64,000 nt of DNA from Orientallactaga sibirica (GCA_036365145.1 JAEOAD010000015.1:8673501-8737500); one strand, 5' to 3'. Numbered from the stretch's first letter, positions 1 to 12,028 are shown. Notes: generated by a model from the letters alone, not told the origin. Program-made: numbers and translations.

Positions 1-55
1 TTAGATTCCCCAGAAATCCTCTCTTTCTCTCTTTCAAATAAGTAAAATAAATAAA
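1..55 (+). mobile_element. 3' tail of a B2-like SINE cut by the window edge
   Basis: A CT-rich stretch followed by an AAATAAATAAAA tail matches the 3' end of the other plus-strand B2-like SINEs in this window. The tRNA-like head would lie before position 1, so the assignment rests on the tail only. Confidence 0.45.
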
Positions 56-328
56 TAAAAACACTACACAGTCTGTAGTTTCATGAATAGTAATGGACCA
101 ATATGCATTTCAAGGTTTTGACAATTGTACTATGGCTAAGATATTAACATTTTAAACATGCTGAGACTCTTTAGAGTCTGTCACAAGCATAGGTTTGTTG
201 AGATGGCATTATTTATTTATTTATTTATTTATTTACAGATTTTAGAATCCTGGAAGCTATGTTTGGATCAAAGGGCTACACCTGACTAAAATGCATACAC
301 TACTCTTGCCAAGGATCATCATGAGTTT
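56..328. other. AT-rich non-genic stretch with (ATTT)n
   Basis: No coding or RNA signal is seen. A short (ATTT)n run sits near 208-234. The rest looks like unique AT-rich sequence. Confidence 0.6.
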
Positions 329-335
329 TGCCTCT

Positions 336-409
<74 letters not shown>

Positions 410-596
410 ATAGGCATGCTAGCAGCCTCTCAGCTGCTGTGAACAAATTCCAGATGTGTGCGCCCCCTTGTGGCCAGGTGTGGCATTGCACCCTTGCATC
501 ACTTTGTGTCTGGCTAACCGTGGGATCTGGATAATGGAACGGATGTTCTTAGGCTTAGCAGGCAGTGCCTTGACCACTAAGCCATCTCCCCAGCCG
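329..596 (-). mobile_element. B2-like tRNA-derived SINE, long form
   Basis: Read on the minus strand it starts with the tRNA-like head (ggctggggagatggctta), then a long body and a (CT)n run ending in a long poly-A (T-run at about 331-366 on the plus strand). The body is the long form, with an extra segment giving GCGCCCCCTTGTGG on the plus strand at 460-473, a CTCF-core-like motif. Internal pol III promoter boxes are expected in the head. Most short frames here are translations of the (GA)n tract. Confidence 0.85.
460..473 (-). promoter_or_regulatory. CTCF-core-like motif within SINE
   Basis: GCGCCCCCTTGTGG is the reverse complement of CCACAAGGGGGCGC, close to the CTCF core CCASYAGRKGGCR. 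It belongs to the SINE body and recurs in the related copies at 45.5 kb and 56.0 kb. Binding is inferred, not shown. Confidence 0.4.
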
Positions 597-1386
597 GAGT
601 TTTGCCTTTTTTATTAACATAGACCCTTGGGCACAGGAAACTCTTGTGGACAGTACAAAAGATAGTAAGTTTAGTGGTCCAATATGTCAAGTACTTCCTG
701 GATCTCCCTAGAGCTTTGTCATTATACTAAGGATGTTAATTTTTCAGGGCAATATGTATAAGTCGTCTATTTAAAATATTCTCACATTATCTTGCATGAG
801 ATGACTATTCACAGCTTTACACATTTTCTGCATTATTTCTGAATATTACTTTCTTGAAAATGAACTTTTTCTCAGTTACAGTTCATTATTTTTTCCAGTC
901 TAACTCTATGCCTTTAGGAGAAAAATTAGTTACTAAGTTTTGAAGGGTGATAAGGACATTCATAGAGCACAGTAAGTCCATAATGAATAGGGCTTTAATA
1001 TATAGTTAAGATATCTCGCTTTCCTTCAAGCATTGGCTTTGGAATGAGAAACACATATTTCACTTTTCCTGGAAAGGTTGCAATGAAACCCATTCATCCA
1101 AAGCTGCTTGCTTGCCATGAAAACTGTTCCACTTAGAATTATTAACTATCATGTGACCTAGTTATAGCGTTTTGCACAAAGCAGAATGATCCAGTATGAT
1201 TTTGCTTCCCACAAAGCCACCCAGATAGCTCAGTGTTGACAATGGGTCCTAAAATCCTCTATGTGGTTGGTTAGGACATTACATGACTGAAGAAAGACAA
1301 TAGACATCTAGACATTGTCTTTAAGATGGGCACTGTGGAGACCCAAGCATGTGCTATTCATCATGGCTTGAAGAACACTCAATAAA
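597..1386. other. Unique AT-rich stretch, no gene seen
   Basis: No long reading frame, splice-flanked exon candidate or recognisable repeat could be supported here. Confidence 0.5.
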
Positions 1387-1571
1387 GGGCTGGGGAAGAT
1401 GGATAAGGCACTTGCCTGTGAAACCTAGGGACACAGGTTTGATTCCCTAGTATCCATGCAGGCCTGATGCACATGATGGTGCATGCATTTGGAGTTCATT
1501 TGTAGTAGCTGGAGGTCCTGGCATGCCCATTCTCTCTCCTCAAATAAATAAAAATGAATAATAAAAAAAGA
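1387..1571 (+). mobile_element. B2-like SINE
   Basis: The head gggctggggaagatgg is followed by cttgcctgtgaaacc, the box B-like region ggtttgattccc, the typical tggagttcatttg core, a CT-rich segment and a CAAATAAATAAAA tail. A small deletion in the head and several substitutions suggest moderate age. Confidence 0.85.
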
Positions 1572-1639
1572 GCATTGCCAATGCTTGAGGTATGAAATGC
1601 AATTGGTGTCTTGGTAGAAGCATCTGACTTGGAAACACG

Positions 1640-2060
1640 TGACAAATGCTAACTTGCATGTGACACTTATAAATAATTTTAATAATATCGTTTATGTTAA
1701 ATTTACAAGGGGCTTTATCACACAGGAGTCGGGAGAATTAACTATTCATAAACATAAATTAATTGGGGATTGCTTCCTCAGAAGCAGCTGTGTTTGCAGA
1801 TCCAGGACTCTCCCTCCTCCCCTCTACCCTCCTCTTCTGCTGCGAGTGATGTGAGCTGCAGAGCATAACGTGCTGTGTGTTCAGAGACCCAAGGCAATGC
1901 AATCCGGGGCTGGATAGGTTCCAGTTCTTACGAACTACACACAGTGAAGCTGGAGTATTAAATATGACCGAGCTTCACCATACACAGCAGCGGTGAGCGC
2001 ATAGGGCCCTTTGCAGCTGACCTTCATATGAACTTAATTACAATCAGCAAGAGAAAAATG
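1640..2060. promoter_or_regulatory. Candidate conserved noncoding element
   Basis: This repeat-free stretch retains isolated CpGs (for example in the segments around 1690, 1730, 1905 and 1997) in an otherwise CpG-poor AT-rich background. It also carries homeodomain-type motifs (TTAATTGG, AATTAACT, ATAAATTAATT) and ends with several E-box or palindrome-like words (cagctg). It has no reading frame that looks coding. The regulatory reading is inference from composition only. Confidence 0.25.
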
Positions 2061-2629
2061 CTAGGCCTTTCATACAACATAATGGAGTTCCTCTAATTTG
2101 TTTACCAGCAGTGCCCAGCAAGGACCTTCTTCCCACAGAAAGCTTTGGTATGCCGAAATGAATCTAGGCAACCACATATAGAGAATGTGGCAGATTAGAA
2201 TGTGAGCTGTGCATATTACAAAGGGAGTAAGGGTCCTGAAAGGCAATCCCTCTTGCATTCTGCTGTCACTTGAGGGTTACTGCCTAACTGGATATTATTC
2301 ATTCATTCCATACTATGTGTGAAAGCATTTCAATTAGTGATGGTAATAGGCAACAGAAGTTCATGATTATTTGGGTCTTGAAGGGACTGTGTGTGATTGA
2401 TATATTATCTTAACACAGAATCAACATTTCCAATGTTATAATTTGTAATTTTTTAACTTAAAGGAAAGGGTAGCACTTTTTTCTGTGTAATATCTACTGG
2501 TCTAAAATCAAGTTCCAGCATGACCTAAATACACAACAGAGAGGAAATTAATAATTGGAAATTCCATGATTCATGGACAGTTTCCTAGGTTCTCTCTGGT
2601 GTCAATTCTACACAAAGACACAGGCAGAC
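2061..2629. other. Unique stretch, no gene seen
   Basis: Non-repetitive AT-rich sequence with no supported feature. Confidence 0.5.
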
Positions 2630-2630
2630 A

Positions 2631-2673
<43 letters not shown>
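2630..2673. repeat. (CA)n microsatellite
   Basis: Uninterrupted CA dinucleotides of about 20 units, preceded by a few CAGA units. Confidence 0.97.
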
Positions 2674-2675
<2 letters not shown>

Positions 2676-3317
2676 GATTAGATCACTCTCAGGTTGTGAT
2701 TCTAAGATGGATATGATAGAGTCTATGTGCTTTTATTTGCTTTCCTTTTGAAACTTGGCTGTATAAGAAAGTCACTTTGCCTTTGCTAATTTTGGGATGT
2801 TATGATGAAGGGTTAAAATGAAGAGCAAAGAAATGTTATAAAAAGACAGAAGCATTAGAATATTGCAGGTTATGTCTTTTACCACCTGCATTATCATACC
2901 ATAGGCCTAGTTTGCTGGGGCATTGGAGCTCTTTTAACTAACACTTTAGGTCACCTGTATTCTAGGGCACTACTGCTTGAACTATTGGACATGAGAAAAG
3001 TTAAAAATAATTGAGACAGCAAAACAATTTGCAAGGTATTGATTGCCACAAATGAGGGCTAGTAAAATAAAATGTGAAATGAAGTTTTGGTATTTTAATA
3101 ATTACTAGATTTATAGCCATTAAAATCACTTTGTAAAATAGTTTCAAAAGCTTGTAATATTTTTCCTTTCACTTTTTGCATTTTTCTGCTATCATAAAAT
3201 ATCATCTTTCCACAAGCTCTGCTTTGAATGAATCTGCTCTGAGGCCTCAAACAATGTTCAATATCTTCATCTTTGGACCAGTAATTGGCATGCTTCTTCT
3301 GATGAGGTCCAGATAGC
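2674..3317. other. Unique AT-rich stretch, no gene seen
   Basis: A 74-codon minus-strand frame at 3095-3319 has no recognisable domain and is taken as chance. Confidence 0.5.
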
Positions 3318-3480
3318 AAATATGTTTGACTTACAGGCCATATGGTCTGTCAGAGCTGTGGCAGAAAAGCATCCATAGACAATATGTCAGTTAGTGACTG
3401 TGGCTGTGTTCCAATAAAACTTTATTTACAAATGCCAGCTGCAGACCTTGTTAGGCCTGTGGATAGTAGTTCACTGCCCT
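3318..3480. mobile_element. Ancient hAT-like DNA transposon fossil
   Basis: The segment ttccaataaaactttattta, preceded by a ccatagacaata block and a ggccatatggtctgt block, matches a nonautonomous element family shared by many placental mammals, as I remember it. The order of blocks agrees. The ends are eroded, so no terminal inverted repeats or TSD can be shown and the subfamily is not assigned. Confidence 0.65.
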
Positions 3481-3680
3481 TTAGTTTAGATAGGTTCAGC
3501 AATATAGCCAACATTTTCTGAATATTTTACTATTGTTTTGAAAACATTTTCAGAGTAGAATGTTTTAAATTGCTACATATATTCACTATATATTTTCATT
3601 GTCTACAACATAGTGTTTTGAAGTATACATACATTTATTGGTCAATGGCCAAGACTAACTAGTAAATACAGAACCTCACA

Positions 3681-3683
<3 letters not shown>

Positions 3684-3729
<46 letters not shown>
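3684..3729. repeat. (TA)n microsatellite
   Basis: Pure TA dinucleotides of about 23 units. They are self-complementary and can extrude a cruciform. Confidence 0.97.
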
Positions 3730-3731
<2 letters not shown>

Positions 3732-3969
3732 TGGTGAATTCATTCAATTTACTTGCAATTTTCAAGAATATAACATCTTTTCATTGGCTATAACATACAA
3801 TTTGCTTTTGTTTTCTCACATATGATTGAAAATATTTTGAAGGAAAAACTTTATTTGATCAAATGTCAGGTAATGACCCCCCCCCCCACCACCAAAGAAA
3901 ACCAGAATCTGTAGGTACAGCCTTTCCTTTTCTAAAACACATAGATATTTTCAGTAGTTTTTGGAGAGC

Positions 3970-4240
3970 TCTGATTTTCCTTGCAAACTCAACTCAAATG
4001 TCACAGCCTCTTTATTCTGTATGGGAAAGATTGTGGCCCTTTATGAGGTCTTCCAGTTTCTCTCAGAAAGTGTTAGCCATCACCTCTTTCAGGAGCCCTC
4101 ACCAGTTAACAGCTCAAACAGAGTTGTCTGTTCAGGATGCTCCTTGATCCTTACAGATTGTGAGCTCCTCAGTACACACTACAGTCACTTCTGAGCCTCT
4201 CTGCTATCCTTAAAGCCTAACACAGAACTGGAAGCACACA
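3970..4240 (+). mobile_element. LINE-2 3' end fragment
   Basis: The order of blocks is that of the L2 3' end: actcaaatgtcacagcctc, then gattgtgagctcctcag, then agcctaacacagaactgg followed by aagcacacag. L2 stopped moving before placental mammals radiated, so the copy is ancient. The 94-codon frame over it is not a gene. Confidence 0.65.
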
Positions 4241-4242
4241 GA

Positions 4243-4282
4243 GCGTGTATGTGTGTGTATGTGTATATGTGTGTGTGTGTCC
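4243..4282. repeat. Imperfect (TG)n microsatellite
   Basis: TG units interrupted by TA, directly after the L2 end. Confidence 0.85.
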
Positions 4283-5429
4283 ACCTTTATGTTTCTGTTT
4301 ATAAAATGTGCAGAGAGGGTCCTAAGTGAAATTCTCCCACACCAAGCATAGTTGTCAAATACAGCTGAGATTACATGCACAGACGTGTTTGTAATCTATG
4401 AATAGTCATGCAAATGTGCTATTAGTGCTTCTGGAAAGAAGATGGGTCTAGTTGAAATGAAAAACAAAAATAAAGTACAAAGGTGTACAGTGGACAAATT
4501 TTGGTATTAACTATAGCCAAGATGCAGGCTAAATCATCTGAATGTCACTGTAGTAAGCCCTGCCTGGTCAATCAGAGACATGACAACAATAATGGTGCCA
4601 CTTGGCACAGTGGAACAGAGGACAAAGAAAACCCACCAGATTGTTCACACAGAGGACAGACACAAGTTATGCAGGATTAGATAAGAATATAGGATTAATG
4701 CATTGCTGTTTTATGATATTAGGTAAGTCATTTAAACCTTCTGAATCAAAATTTTTAAGGAATCAGCATATACTCAATGATAGTAGTAGTAATATGTCTT
4801 AATAAAATCATTATCATCACTAGCAATGAAGACTAAATTGGCATTCGTAAGAATAATGAGAGGACATGCATATGTGTTTGAGAAAATAGGTGAAGTTAAA
4901 GCACAGTGCAAAGATAACATCATGACTATAAACATGTGATTTGGAGAGATATGGAACATGGAAGAAGAAAAGGGTGAGCTCTGAGGTTCTCAAGCACTTC
5001 ATGACTTGGCATCTACCTGTCCCTCCTTTGAGTCACAGAAGTCTATACATTGCTGCCTGCATGGTCTTCTCTATTTTCTAGTCAGTTTATAATGGACAGA
5101 TTTTCAACATTATGAAGATTCACAAGCAGCTCAGCCACACACTGGTAACTTCCACCTCCAACATTGTTTAGTGACATTGATGAGGTAAGGAGACCTCAGT
5201 CTACAAAGTCTCATGGCACCAGTGCTGGTGCTGAGCCATGTAGACAACAGGTTTTTTTAAATTGGTTTATTGACACATATACAACATCTGGAATATAGAC
5301 TTACTCTTGGTGCATGCCTTTTTGATAGATTAATCGGTGAATAAAACATGAAATCATACTCCATATTTTGTTGCAAGGGTTCAATACTTCTTGATTGTGT
5401 GAACTTGCATGCATAATTGGAATAGTTTT
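4283..5429. other. Non-genic stretch
   Basis: No recognisable repeat or exon. Short frames on both strands lack any familiar domain. A TAG triplet run lies near 4782-4791. Confidence 0.5.
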
Positions 5430-5642
5430 CATTTTTATTTTTATTTATTTGAGAAAGACAGAGAAAGAAAAAGGCATCGAGAGAAGAGAGAGAGAGAACG
5501 TCAGGGCTTCCAGCCATTGCAAATGATCCCAGAGGCATTTGCCACCCTGTGCACATCTACCTTATGTGGGTACTGGGGAATCAAACCCAGGTCTTTAGAC
5601 TTCCCAGGCCAGCCCTTAAAAACTAAGCATCTCTCCAACCCT
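5430..5642 (-). mobile_element. B2-like SINE, short form
   Basis: On the plus strand it reads TTTATTTATTTGAGA, then a GA-rich segment, a cttccagccattgcaaatga block, a ggggaatcaaacccagg box B complement, and finally ctaagcatctctccaaccc, the complement of the head. The 144-codon plus-strand frame at 5409-5843 is an antisense read through this SINE and flanking DNA, not a gene. Confidence 0.85.
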
Positions 5643-7189
5643 GGAATACTTTTCTATGTTCTACTTCACCTCTCATATCCTTTCTCTTTCATTTGTCTAC
5701 TTTCATATTATTTTCCAACAAATAATTGTGGCATATACTTTTTCTGCTCCAATGTCTTTAATAGCTCCTTCTTCCATATTTTAACAATTTTAGTCAAGAA
5801 GTTCATTTTCAAATACAGTTCTAAATTTTACTTGATTCTTTGATGCTTTAACTTAAGAGTACACCCAGTTTTTAAAAACATCTGCCTAAAACTTTCACTG
5901 CAGGGCCTTAGAGATCTCTGTGCCTGAAGATGCTTCCTATGCCTCAAGCCTCTGGTCAGAATCTGTCCTCAATGAGTCCTCCATGAACCTTAACATCAAG
6001 CGATTTTTTTTACAAGTTCCTCTGCTTCTTAAAGCACACGTCTTGTTGTTTGTTCCTGTTGATCTGACATAGCTATTCCATTTATCTGACTATGATCATT
6101 GGAAAGCCAGTTACCCAGTCTTCCCCAGTCTACATATTCACCTGTGCCAGTAATAGAATATCATTACCTAAGTGAATAAAGAACATTCTAATTTGCAATG
6201 AGAAGTATTAAATTTCATATACAAAGCACTCCTTTTTCTGCTTATCATACCCATCCACTTACTACCTAGGCAAACTAGCTTTATGTGATGTTATTAATAT
6301 TATAAGTTTGAATAGATCAGTCCATGTACTTGCCTAAGTGGTCCAGGCATCTCATGAATCCAGTAGGACATCAGGTCTATTAGCCTCTAGGTAGATTTAA
6401 AGATTTGTAAAGTCTCTGTGCTTGTGTTTGCAAAACTAAATTAATCCCAGATGAATATGCCCTCTCCTCTGTTTCTGCCTCACATTCCTGTAATAGGAAA
6501 TGCAACCACTTAAGCTTTTTGAAAAATGGCCTTTGCATATTTTCAGTGTATAGAAGGTGCCAATTTCTGCTATTTGCCTAGCTGAAGTCCTTTAATCTTT
6601 TCTGCTGGAGTTCCCTCTTCTGGAAGATGGATGAAGATAGGTTGACAACAGTACCACACTCATCAGCTATAATCACAACTATCACCTTATTATAGTGGGA
6701 TACCCTAGAGTCCTTATGAGACTGGTTCTTTCTCAGTCCCCCAAGCTGCCTCAACATACATCCATGATACATGCATATCAGTATGCTGGCCTGGTAGTTA
6801 TTCATTCTCACACTATAGTGTTTAGGCCAGTTGCCTCTCACATAATATCTCTCCCTCAGCTTTATGGAGTTTTATTTAAGAACACAGAAATAGAATAGAA
6901 TGCTGAGAAATAACTCTCAGGAAAAGGTAGAAAATAATTCTCAGATTAATCAGAATCCCTTCTTGGAACTCCTAGAAAAATCTCTAAAAGTAGCTTTTAG
7001 GGCAATAGGGGAGATATAACAACAAATAATATATTATTTTTTCTAATTGTCTATGTTAGATTAGATTAGTTTGGGTACTAAAAATCACTTGCTTAAATGT
7101 ATATTAATTATTTTTATTCATGCATCATTACTTATCTATTTTAGGTACATCACTAAAATTAGCTAAGGACTTCTTTCTTTCAGAAAGTG
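5643..7189. other. Non-genic stretch, possible L2 remnant
   Basis: The part at about 5890-6190 has the feel of an eroded L2 3' end (gtgccagtaatagaatatc followed by gtgaataaagaac), but the match is too weak to call. Nothing else is supported. Confidence 0.35.
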
Positions 7190-7266
7190 ACACTTGTGAG
7201 CTGGAGATGTGCTTCAAGTGATATGGCATTTGCTTAATTGTCTACTAGGTCCTGATTTCAGTTACC
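7190..7266 (+). mobile_element. ID-type SINE
   Basis: gagctggagatgtgcttca, then gtgatatggcatttgctta and a box B-like gatttcagttacc followed by an A-rich tail, fit the roughly 75-bp tRNA-Ala-derived rodent ID (BC1-like) element. It is diverged. Confidence 0.55.
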
Positions 7267-9399
7267 AGTAACAAAACAAACCAAACAAACAACAACAAAG
7301 AAATGCATAAAACTCAAGTTTACAATGTTGAGAAAGGGCTTCAGAGTTGAGTAGAAGTATTTAATAATGGTTCTTACTTGCTGGTAAGTATGATGTATAG
7401 AAGAAAAAGAAACTTCAAGGGCTGGCTGAATCTGAGAAAAGAACAGATGGTTAGTGGTTATGCCTGCCAGAGACATGGCAGAAAGAAATGTAAAACTGTT
7501 TCTCTCTCTCTCTCCTTAAGCAGAGAGCATGTACATAATAACTTGGTGTTAGCTAGACTGATTGCAGCCTACAGGAAGAGGTTGACTGTGCCTCCCCCAG
7601 AAGAAGACACAAGCCCTTGAACCCTGCATCTTCTAAAACCAGAATCTGCCCTCTGATCTGCATCTGGGCTTGCAGATAGCATCAGGAAGCAGGGCTCTTG
7701 AGCATTTGCAAGCATTTCACACAACCTGTCCTGTTCTCAAAGATAATTTTCTGTATGGGGAAGATATATTTGTTGAATACATGATTATAGGGAATGCTTC
7801 TTTATTAATCTACTATATGCTGCTATTATAGAGTTTAGCCATAAATTTCGTATCAAGATCAGAAACATCAGTATCATCTGTACAATCTTGTGGGCATTAC
7901 TTAATCAGAGTCAGAAATACTAGAAGTATAGCTCAGTAATTTGTGTTTTAGCAAAACTTCCAGGTTACTGATTTGGTATGAAGGTCAAAAAGCATGATAG
8001 CAGAGTTTAGAAGCCAGGAATTGGAGTTAAAATCTTGCATCTCTCCTTTAGTAGTGTTGTGACTTTGAGCGGGATACTCACACTCAACAAATCCTATTGC
8101 TCAAACCTGTTGATGTAAGCCAATAAAGCAACGTATATGCAAATTTATGCAAATGTTTAAACAAAAAAGTGAAAAAAATAGTCTAAGACATCAGAGAGAA
8201 ATAGACAGAAAGGCAGAGTGAGTGGGTGGGGAAGAGAGAGAAAGAGAAATATAGAGAGAGCCATATCCTCAACCACACCAAACTTTTCAGTAGAGAAATA
8301 CAATATTCCATCATGTTCCTCCATATTTCTCAGCATTGGCATTTAGGCACTTAGGTTGGTATATATGACGTGTGAGTGCAAGTGACAGAGGAAGTTAGAA
8401 GCAAGATAATTTTGGTAGAGCCTCCATTCTTTTTTTCTTCCACAAAGCTTACTTCTGCCCTACTAGACTCTCTGAGCCAGAAATAAACCTTTGTTGTGCT
8501 TAGTAACTGAGATTTCAGGAGTGATATGTTGTGGCAGCTGGCATAAATTATCTGGGCCAGCAATGTAGATGGAAAAGCACTACGAAAGACAGTGAGATTG
8601 ATAATAAGATGTCAGATAGAAGGAGAAGCTGATTTGAAGAAGCAGAAAGGTTTTATCTTCTGATGAAAGGAAGCAGACATCGGACCATGTTTTTGTCTCC
8701 ATAGGTCTTGGAGGGAAGATGTAATCCCTAAGAGACTTTATCTCAAAGGAAATACTGGTGTTTTTTTGGGAGCATCATTATTTAATCGACTGAGCACATG
8801 ACTTATTCAGCTATGTATTCTATTCTTTGGTCCCTGAGTGAGATGAAGACAGGGTGACTTAAGCTTGTTTTCCTTTAAAACCAATAGATTCTGTTAAAAA
8901 GAAAAAAAAGAATGTCATGATTCCCAGTGAGCCTCTACCTTATTTACATCACATTAGCCCATTCTTCTATAATACTCTGCTTTCCTTTTACAAGAAAATA
9001 AATAAAATGTATAATCTGACCCTTCCTATATTTTTCCTGAAGTTTCCTCTCTTAAAACATCTTTATGTCTTCCTATCCTAAATTTCAGTAATATAGGGAC
9101 ACTTAAAATATCCTGTCCTTTCTAATATCAGTACACATATCTACTGAAAGTTTGATGTCATCCTTGGTCAGCTGACTCGTTCTTATCTTTCAGGGGTCAG
9201 ATTATGTGAGGACTAATATTAGGAACTCTTCACTGACTCTTTAATGCTAAGTTGTTCTTCTTATATGGTCTTTTAAGGATAATATTTAATAATTTAACAT
9301 GATGAAGATAAAGAATCACATTTTTTCTTGAATCTAATAAGAATGAAAAATTCAAGACAGTTGGAGGTCTTCATAATCAAAAATTTCTTGATGACTGTT
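7267..9399. other. Non-genic stretch with purine-rich tract
   Basis: A CT run lies at 7501-7514 and a GA-rich tract at about 8195-8262. No gene or clear mobile element is seen in the remainder. Confidence 0.5.
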
Positions 9400-9520
9400 T
9401 GCTTGTTTGATTAGCAGACTCACTATGTAGTCCAGGCTGTCCCAAAACTCATAATGTTCTTGCTTCTACCTTCCAAATACTGAGATTCCAGGTGTGAATT
9501 AACATGTCCAAATTGAGATG
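9400..9520 (-). mobile_element. Degenerate B1-like SINE
   Basis: cactatgtagtccaggctgt, followed by a block like tctaccttccaaatactgag and then attccaggtgtg, follows the antisense B1 order with many substitutions. Confidence 0.6.
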
Positions 9521-9658
9521 CACACTCTTAGTCACAACACTGAAGCAATATGTAAAAAATATTGTCTTAGATATAGAAAACAAAATATAAAACTAAATTT
9601 AAAATCTTAAAAAATATCTTCTTTAGGGTGAAATCTCCAACCTGCAGCAGCTATTTCT

Positions 9659-9700
<42 letters not shown>
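9659..9700. repeat. (CA)n microsatellite at a SINE 3' end
   Basis: About 21 pure AC units directly abut the GA-rich tail of the minus-strand SINE, so the array probably grew from the SINE tail. Confidence 0.95.
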
Positions 9701-9704
<4 letters not shown>

Positions 9705-9881
9705 TAGAGAGAGAGAAAGAGAGAGAGAATGTGTATACCAGGGCCTCCAGCCACTGTAAATGAATTCCAGATGCATGTGCCACCTTGTACATCTGGTTTA
9801 CATGGGTACTGGGGAATTGAACCTGCTTCCTTAGGCTTTGCAAACAAGCTCCTTAACTACTAAGCCATCTCTCCAGCCCCT
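9701..9881 (-). mobile_element. B2-like SINE, short form
   Basis: Plus-strand order: GA-rich tract, ccagggcctccagccactg, gatgcatgtgccaccttgta, ggggaattgaacctgcttcc, and a terminal ctaagccatctctccagccc (complement of the head). The family body is well preserved. The usual AAATAAA tail is replaced by (CA)n. Confidence 0.9.
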
Positions 9882-10079
9882 GAAGCAGCTATCTTTATGT
9901 GAAGAAAGGAGAACAGATTTTTTCTTTAATCTCTGCATTTCAAAAAAAAAAAAAAAGTGAACTAAAATATGTAGTGACTCCAGGAAAGTCAGGGCTCAAT
10001 AACTCACATTTTCTAAAATTCAGGGAAAGATGAACAGAATTAGGAGAATCTAGTTGGGGTTTATCAAATTCCAGATGTA

Positions 10080-10241
10080 GTAGTGGGGTGGTACACACCT
10101 TTAATCCCAGCACTCAGAAGCCGAGTTAGGAGGATAACTGTGAGTTCAAGGCCAGCCTGCATTCCAGGTTATAGTGAATTTCAGGTCAGCCTGGGATAGA
10201 GCAAGACCCTACTTTGAAAGACTGAAAAAAAAAAAAAAAAG
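10080..10241 (+). mobile_element. B1 SINE
   Basis: A 7SL-derived monomer: gtggtacacacctttaatcc, cagcactcagaagccgag, gagttcaaggccagcctg, then the duplicated part with tttcaggtcagcctgg and gcaagaccctac, and an A-tail at about 10225-10240. Confidence 0.92.
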
Positions 10242-10687
10242 AAAGAAAAGAATATAGATGTAAGGAATGAGACCTATGAGAAATTTACTCCAGGCATGAG
10301 AGGTCAGTCTGATTTCCCAAGTCCAACATAAAGGTCACAGCTGATTGTTACGGTGTGGTGTTAATTCTTAGCTCTCATGGAATAATAAATATAAATTAAA
10401 TATATTTAACCTGGGTATTTACATGTGTAGTATCTGTAAACATAAAAGAATGAATAAATGAGTTAATGCTGCTCCACCTAAAGACTACATTCTAGACTTT
10501 CAGATGAGCTCCCAGAAATTCTGTACAGGTTTCTTGTAGACTATGTTGGTTTGGTTGTCAAGGGCCATGCCATATGGAGTGAAAAACAGTGTCCATAATA
10601 GATTACTCTCTTGATTAATTGCTTGCCTTTCAGTATAATGGTGGCAGAAATGTAGAGCAAACAGGCTCTCAAATGGAAACATCAGAT
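10242..10687. other. Unique stretch, no gene seen
   Basis: AT-rich and non-repetitive, with no supported feature. Confidence 0.5.
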
Positions 10688-10765
10688 ATTCTGCAAACAA
10701 GGCACTAGGCTCATAATAGATCCTTGAATTGCTGAGTTAATACATAAGTGAATGCATGCTTATAT
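10688..10765 (+). mobile_element. LINE-2 3' terminal fragment
   Basis: ggcactaggctcataataga, then a ccttgaattgctgagttaat block and a gtgaatgcatg end, mirror the L2 3' terminus (cacatagtaggcgctcaata, with a tgaatgaa-type end). Confidence 0.6.
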
Positions 10766-10884
10766 TCATACAAAAATTAAATGGAAGGTGCATACATTGG
10801 TAGCAGAATTTATGGTACAGATTATGGCAGGCTCTTATTGAAACATTTATCATACTCAGTTAAATTTCGTTTTAAGGTTTTATT

Positions 10885-11025
10885 GGGGTAAGGGTTTGAG
10901 AGAATGTCCATCTATAAATCCTAGCCCTCAGTGGCTTAGATCCTGCAGTGTAGATTAGGCTGTCATGGAAATGTTGACAATCTTCTTGCTTCTGTCACAT
11001 ATGAGTCATCACACACAACTTAATT
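10885..11025 (-). mobile_element. Highly degenerate B1-like remnant
   Basis: gtgtagattaggctgtcat followed by caatcttcttgcttctg and gagtcatcacacacaac keep the antisense B1 order only loosely. This may be a proto-B1. Confidence 0.35.
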
Positions 11026-11389
11026 TAACTTTTTGAAAATTGAAATTTTAGACCAGAGTTTGTTTTTTACAACCCCCAATACATCCTAACTTTTCTTCAA
11101 CATTAGCATTCCAATACATATCTTTACTGGTATTTTTGAGTAATGATTGTGCTGTATTACATTAATTTATAAAGTGTATATATATTTGAATTGTCATAAT
11201 TAAATTTCAATATCTAATACTCTTTAAAGTAATAGCCATGTTTACCTTATGTATATAAATATGAAAAAAACTTTCATTTCTCTCCATTTTTCAACATTTG
11301 GAACTATTCAGTTTTGAAAATATAATGGACATAAAGTTTATATTATATTCCATATGTATATTTCTACTGATTAAATGTTCTTAACAGTG

Positions 11390-11462
11390 TTGGGGATTGA
11401 ACCCAGGACTCTGTGTATACTAGTCAACCTCTTTACCACTGAGCTATACCCCTGACCTCTTC
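11390..11462 (-). mobile_element. ID-type SINE
   Basis: On the plus strand, ttggggattgaacccaggac is the box B complement and ccactgagctatacccc is the complement of the ggggtatagctcagtgg head. The size of about 73 bp fits ID elements. Confidence 0.75.
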
Positions 11463-11813
11463 TCTACTTCTTTATGTCTTAATCACATATGTTAATATCT
11501 TTATGGTTTCTTCTTTCAGAAATTAACATTCATTTTATGTTCTTTTAATATTACTTTCATGGTTAGCCAAGAGATCCAAACATCAACTTGTGATTTGTTA
11601 CATTACAATATATGAGGTAATGCTAACACTTCACACATGTTAACTACATTTATTTTCTCTTGTCACTTTGCATAATGCCATATATGGTCAAGTACCCTCA
11701 GCATGTGTTTTGAATTTTTCATTATGACTTTCCTACTTTCCCTTCTAGCCTTTGTTTCCATTCATTTACCTGGGATAATATTACTATTATCCGAAATAGT
11801 CTACAAGGATTTA

Positions 11814-12028
11814 AAAAATATTTTTGAAACATTTTATTTATGTATTTATTTGAGAGAGGGAGGGAAGGAGAGAGAGAATGGGCACACCAGGGCCTCCAGC
11901 CACTGGAAACAAACTCCCGGTACATGTGCCACCTTGTGTAACTGGCTTATGTGGATACTGAGGATTTGGACCTGGGTCCTTAGGTTTCACAGTCAAGTGC
12001 CTTAACTGCTAAGCCATCTCTCCAGCCC
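11814..12028 (-). mobile_element. B2-like SINE flanked by a 9-bp TSD
   Basis: A complete element in antisense: TTTATTTATTTGAGAGAGG tail side, ccagggcctccagccactgg, ctgggtccttaggtttcac, then taagccatctctccagccc. The word aaggattta occurs at 11805-11813 and again at 12029-12037, a target-site duplication from L1-driven insertion. Confidence 0.92.

Noticed and set aside
367..404. (GA)n as a regulatory GAGA tract
   Set aside because: It is the normal CT-rich 3' region of an antisense SINE.
1387..1450. tRNA-like box A and box B
   Set aside because: Belongs to a tRNA-derived SINE; no cloverleaf with anticodon arm and acceptor stem could be supported.
3684..3729. TA tract as a TATA-box cluster or replication origin
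   Set aside because: A plain dinucleotide microsatellite without flanking promoter or transcript evidence.
5409..5843. 144-codon plus-strand frame
   Set aside because: Antisense read through a B2-like SINE and AT-rich flank; repeated R/E and Y/F runs reflect GA and AT tracts.
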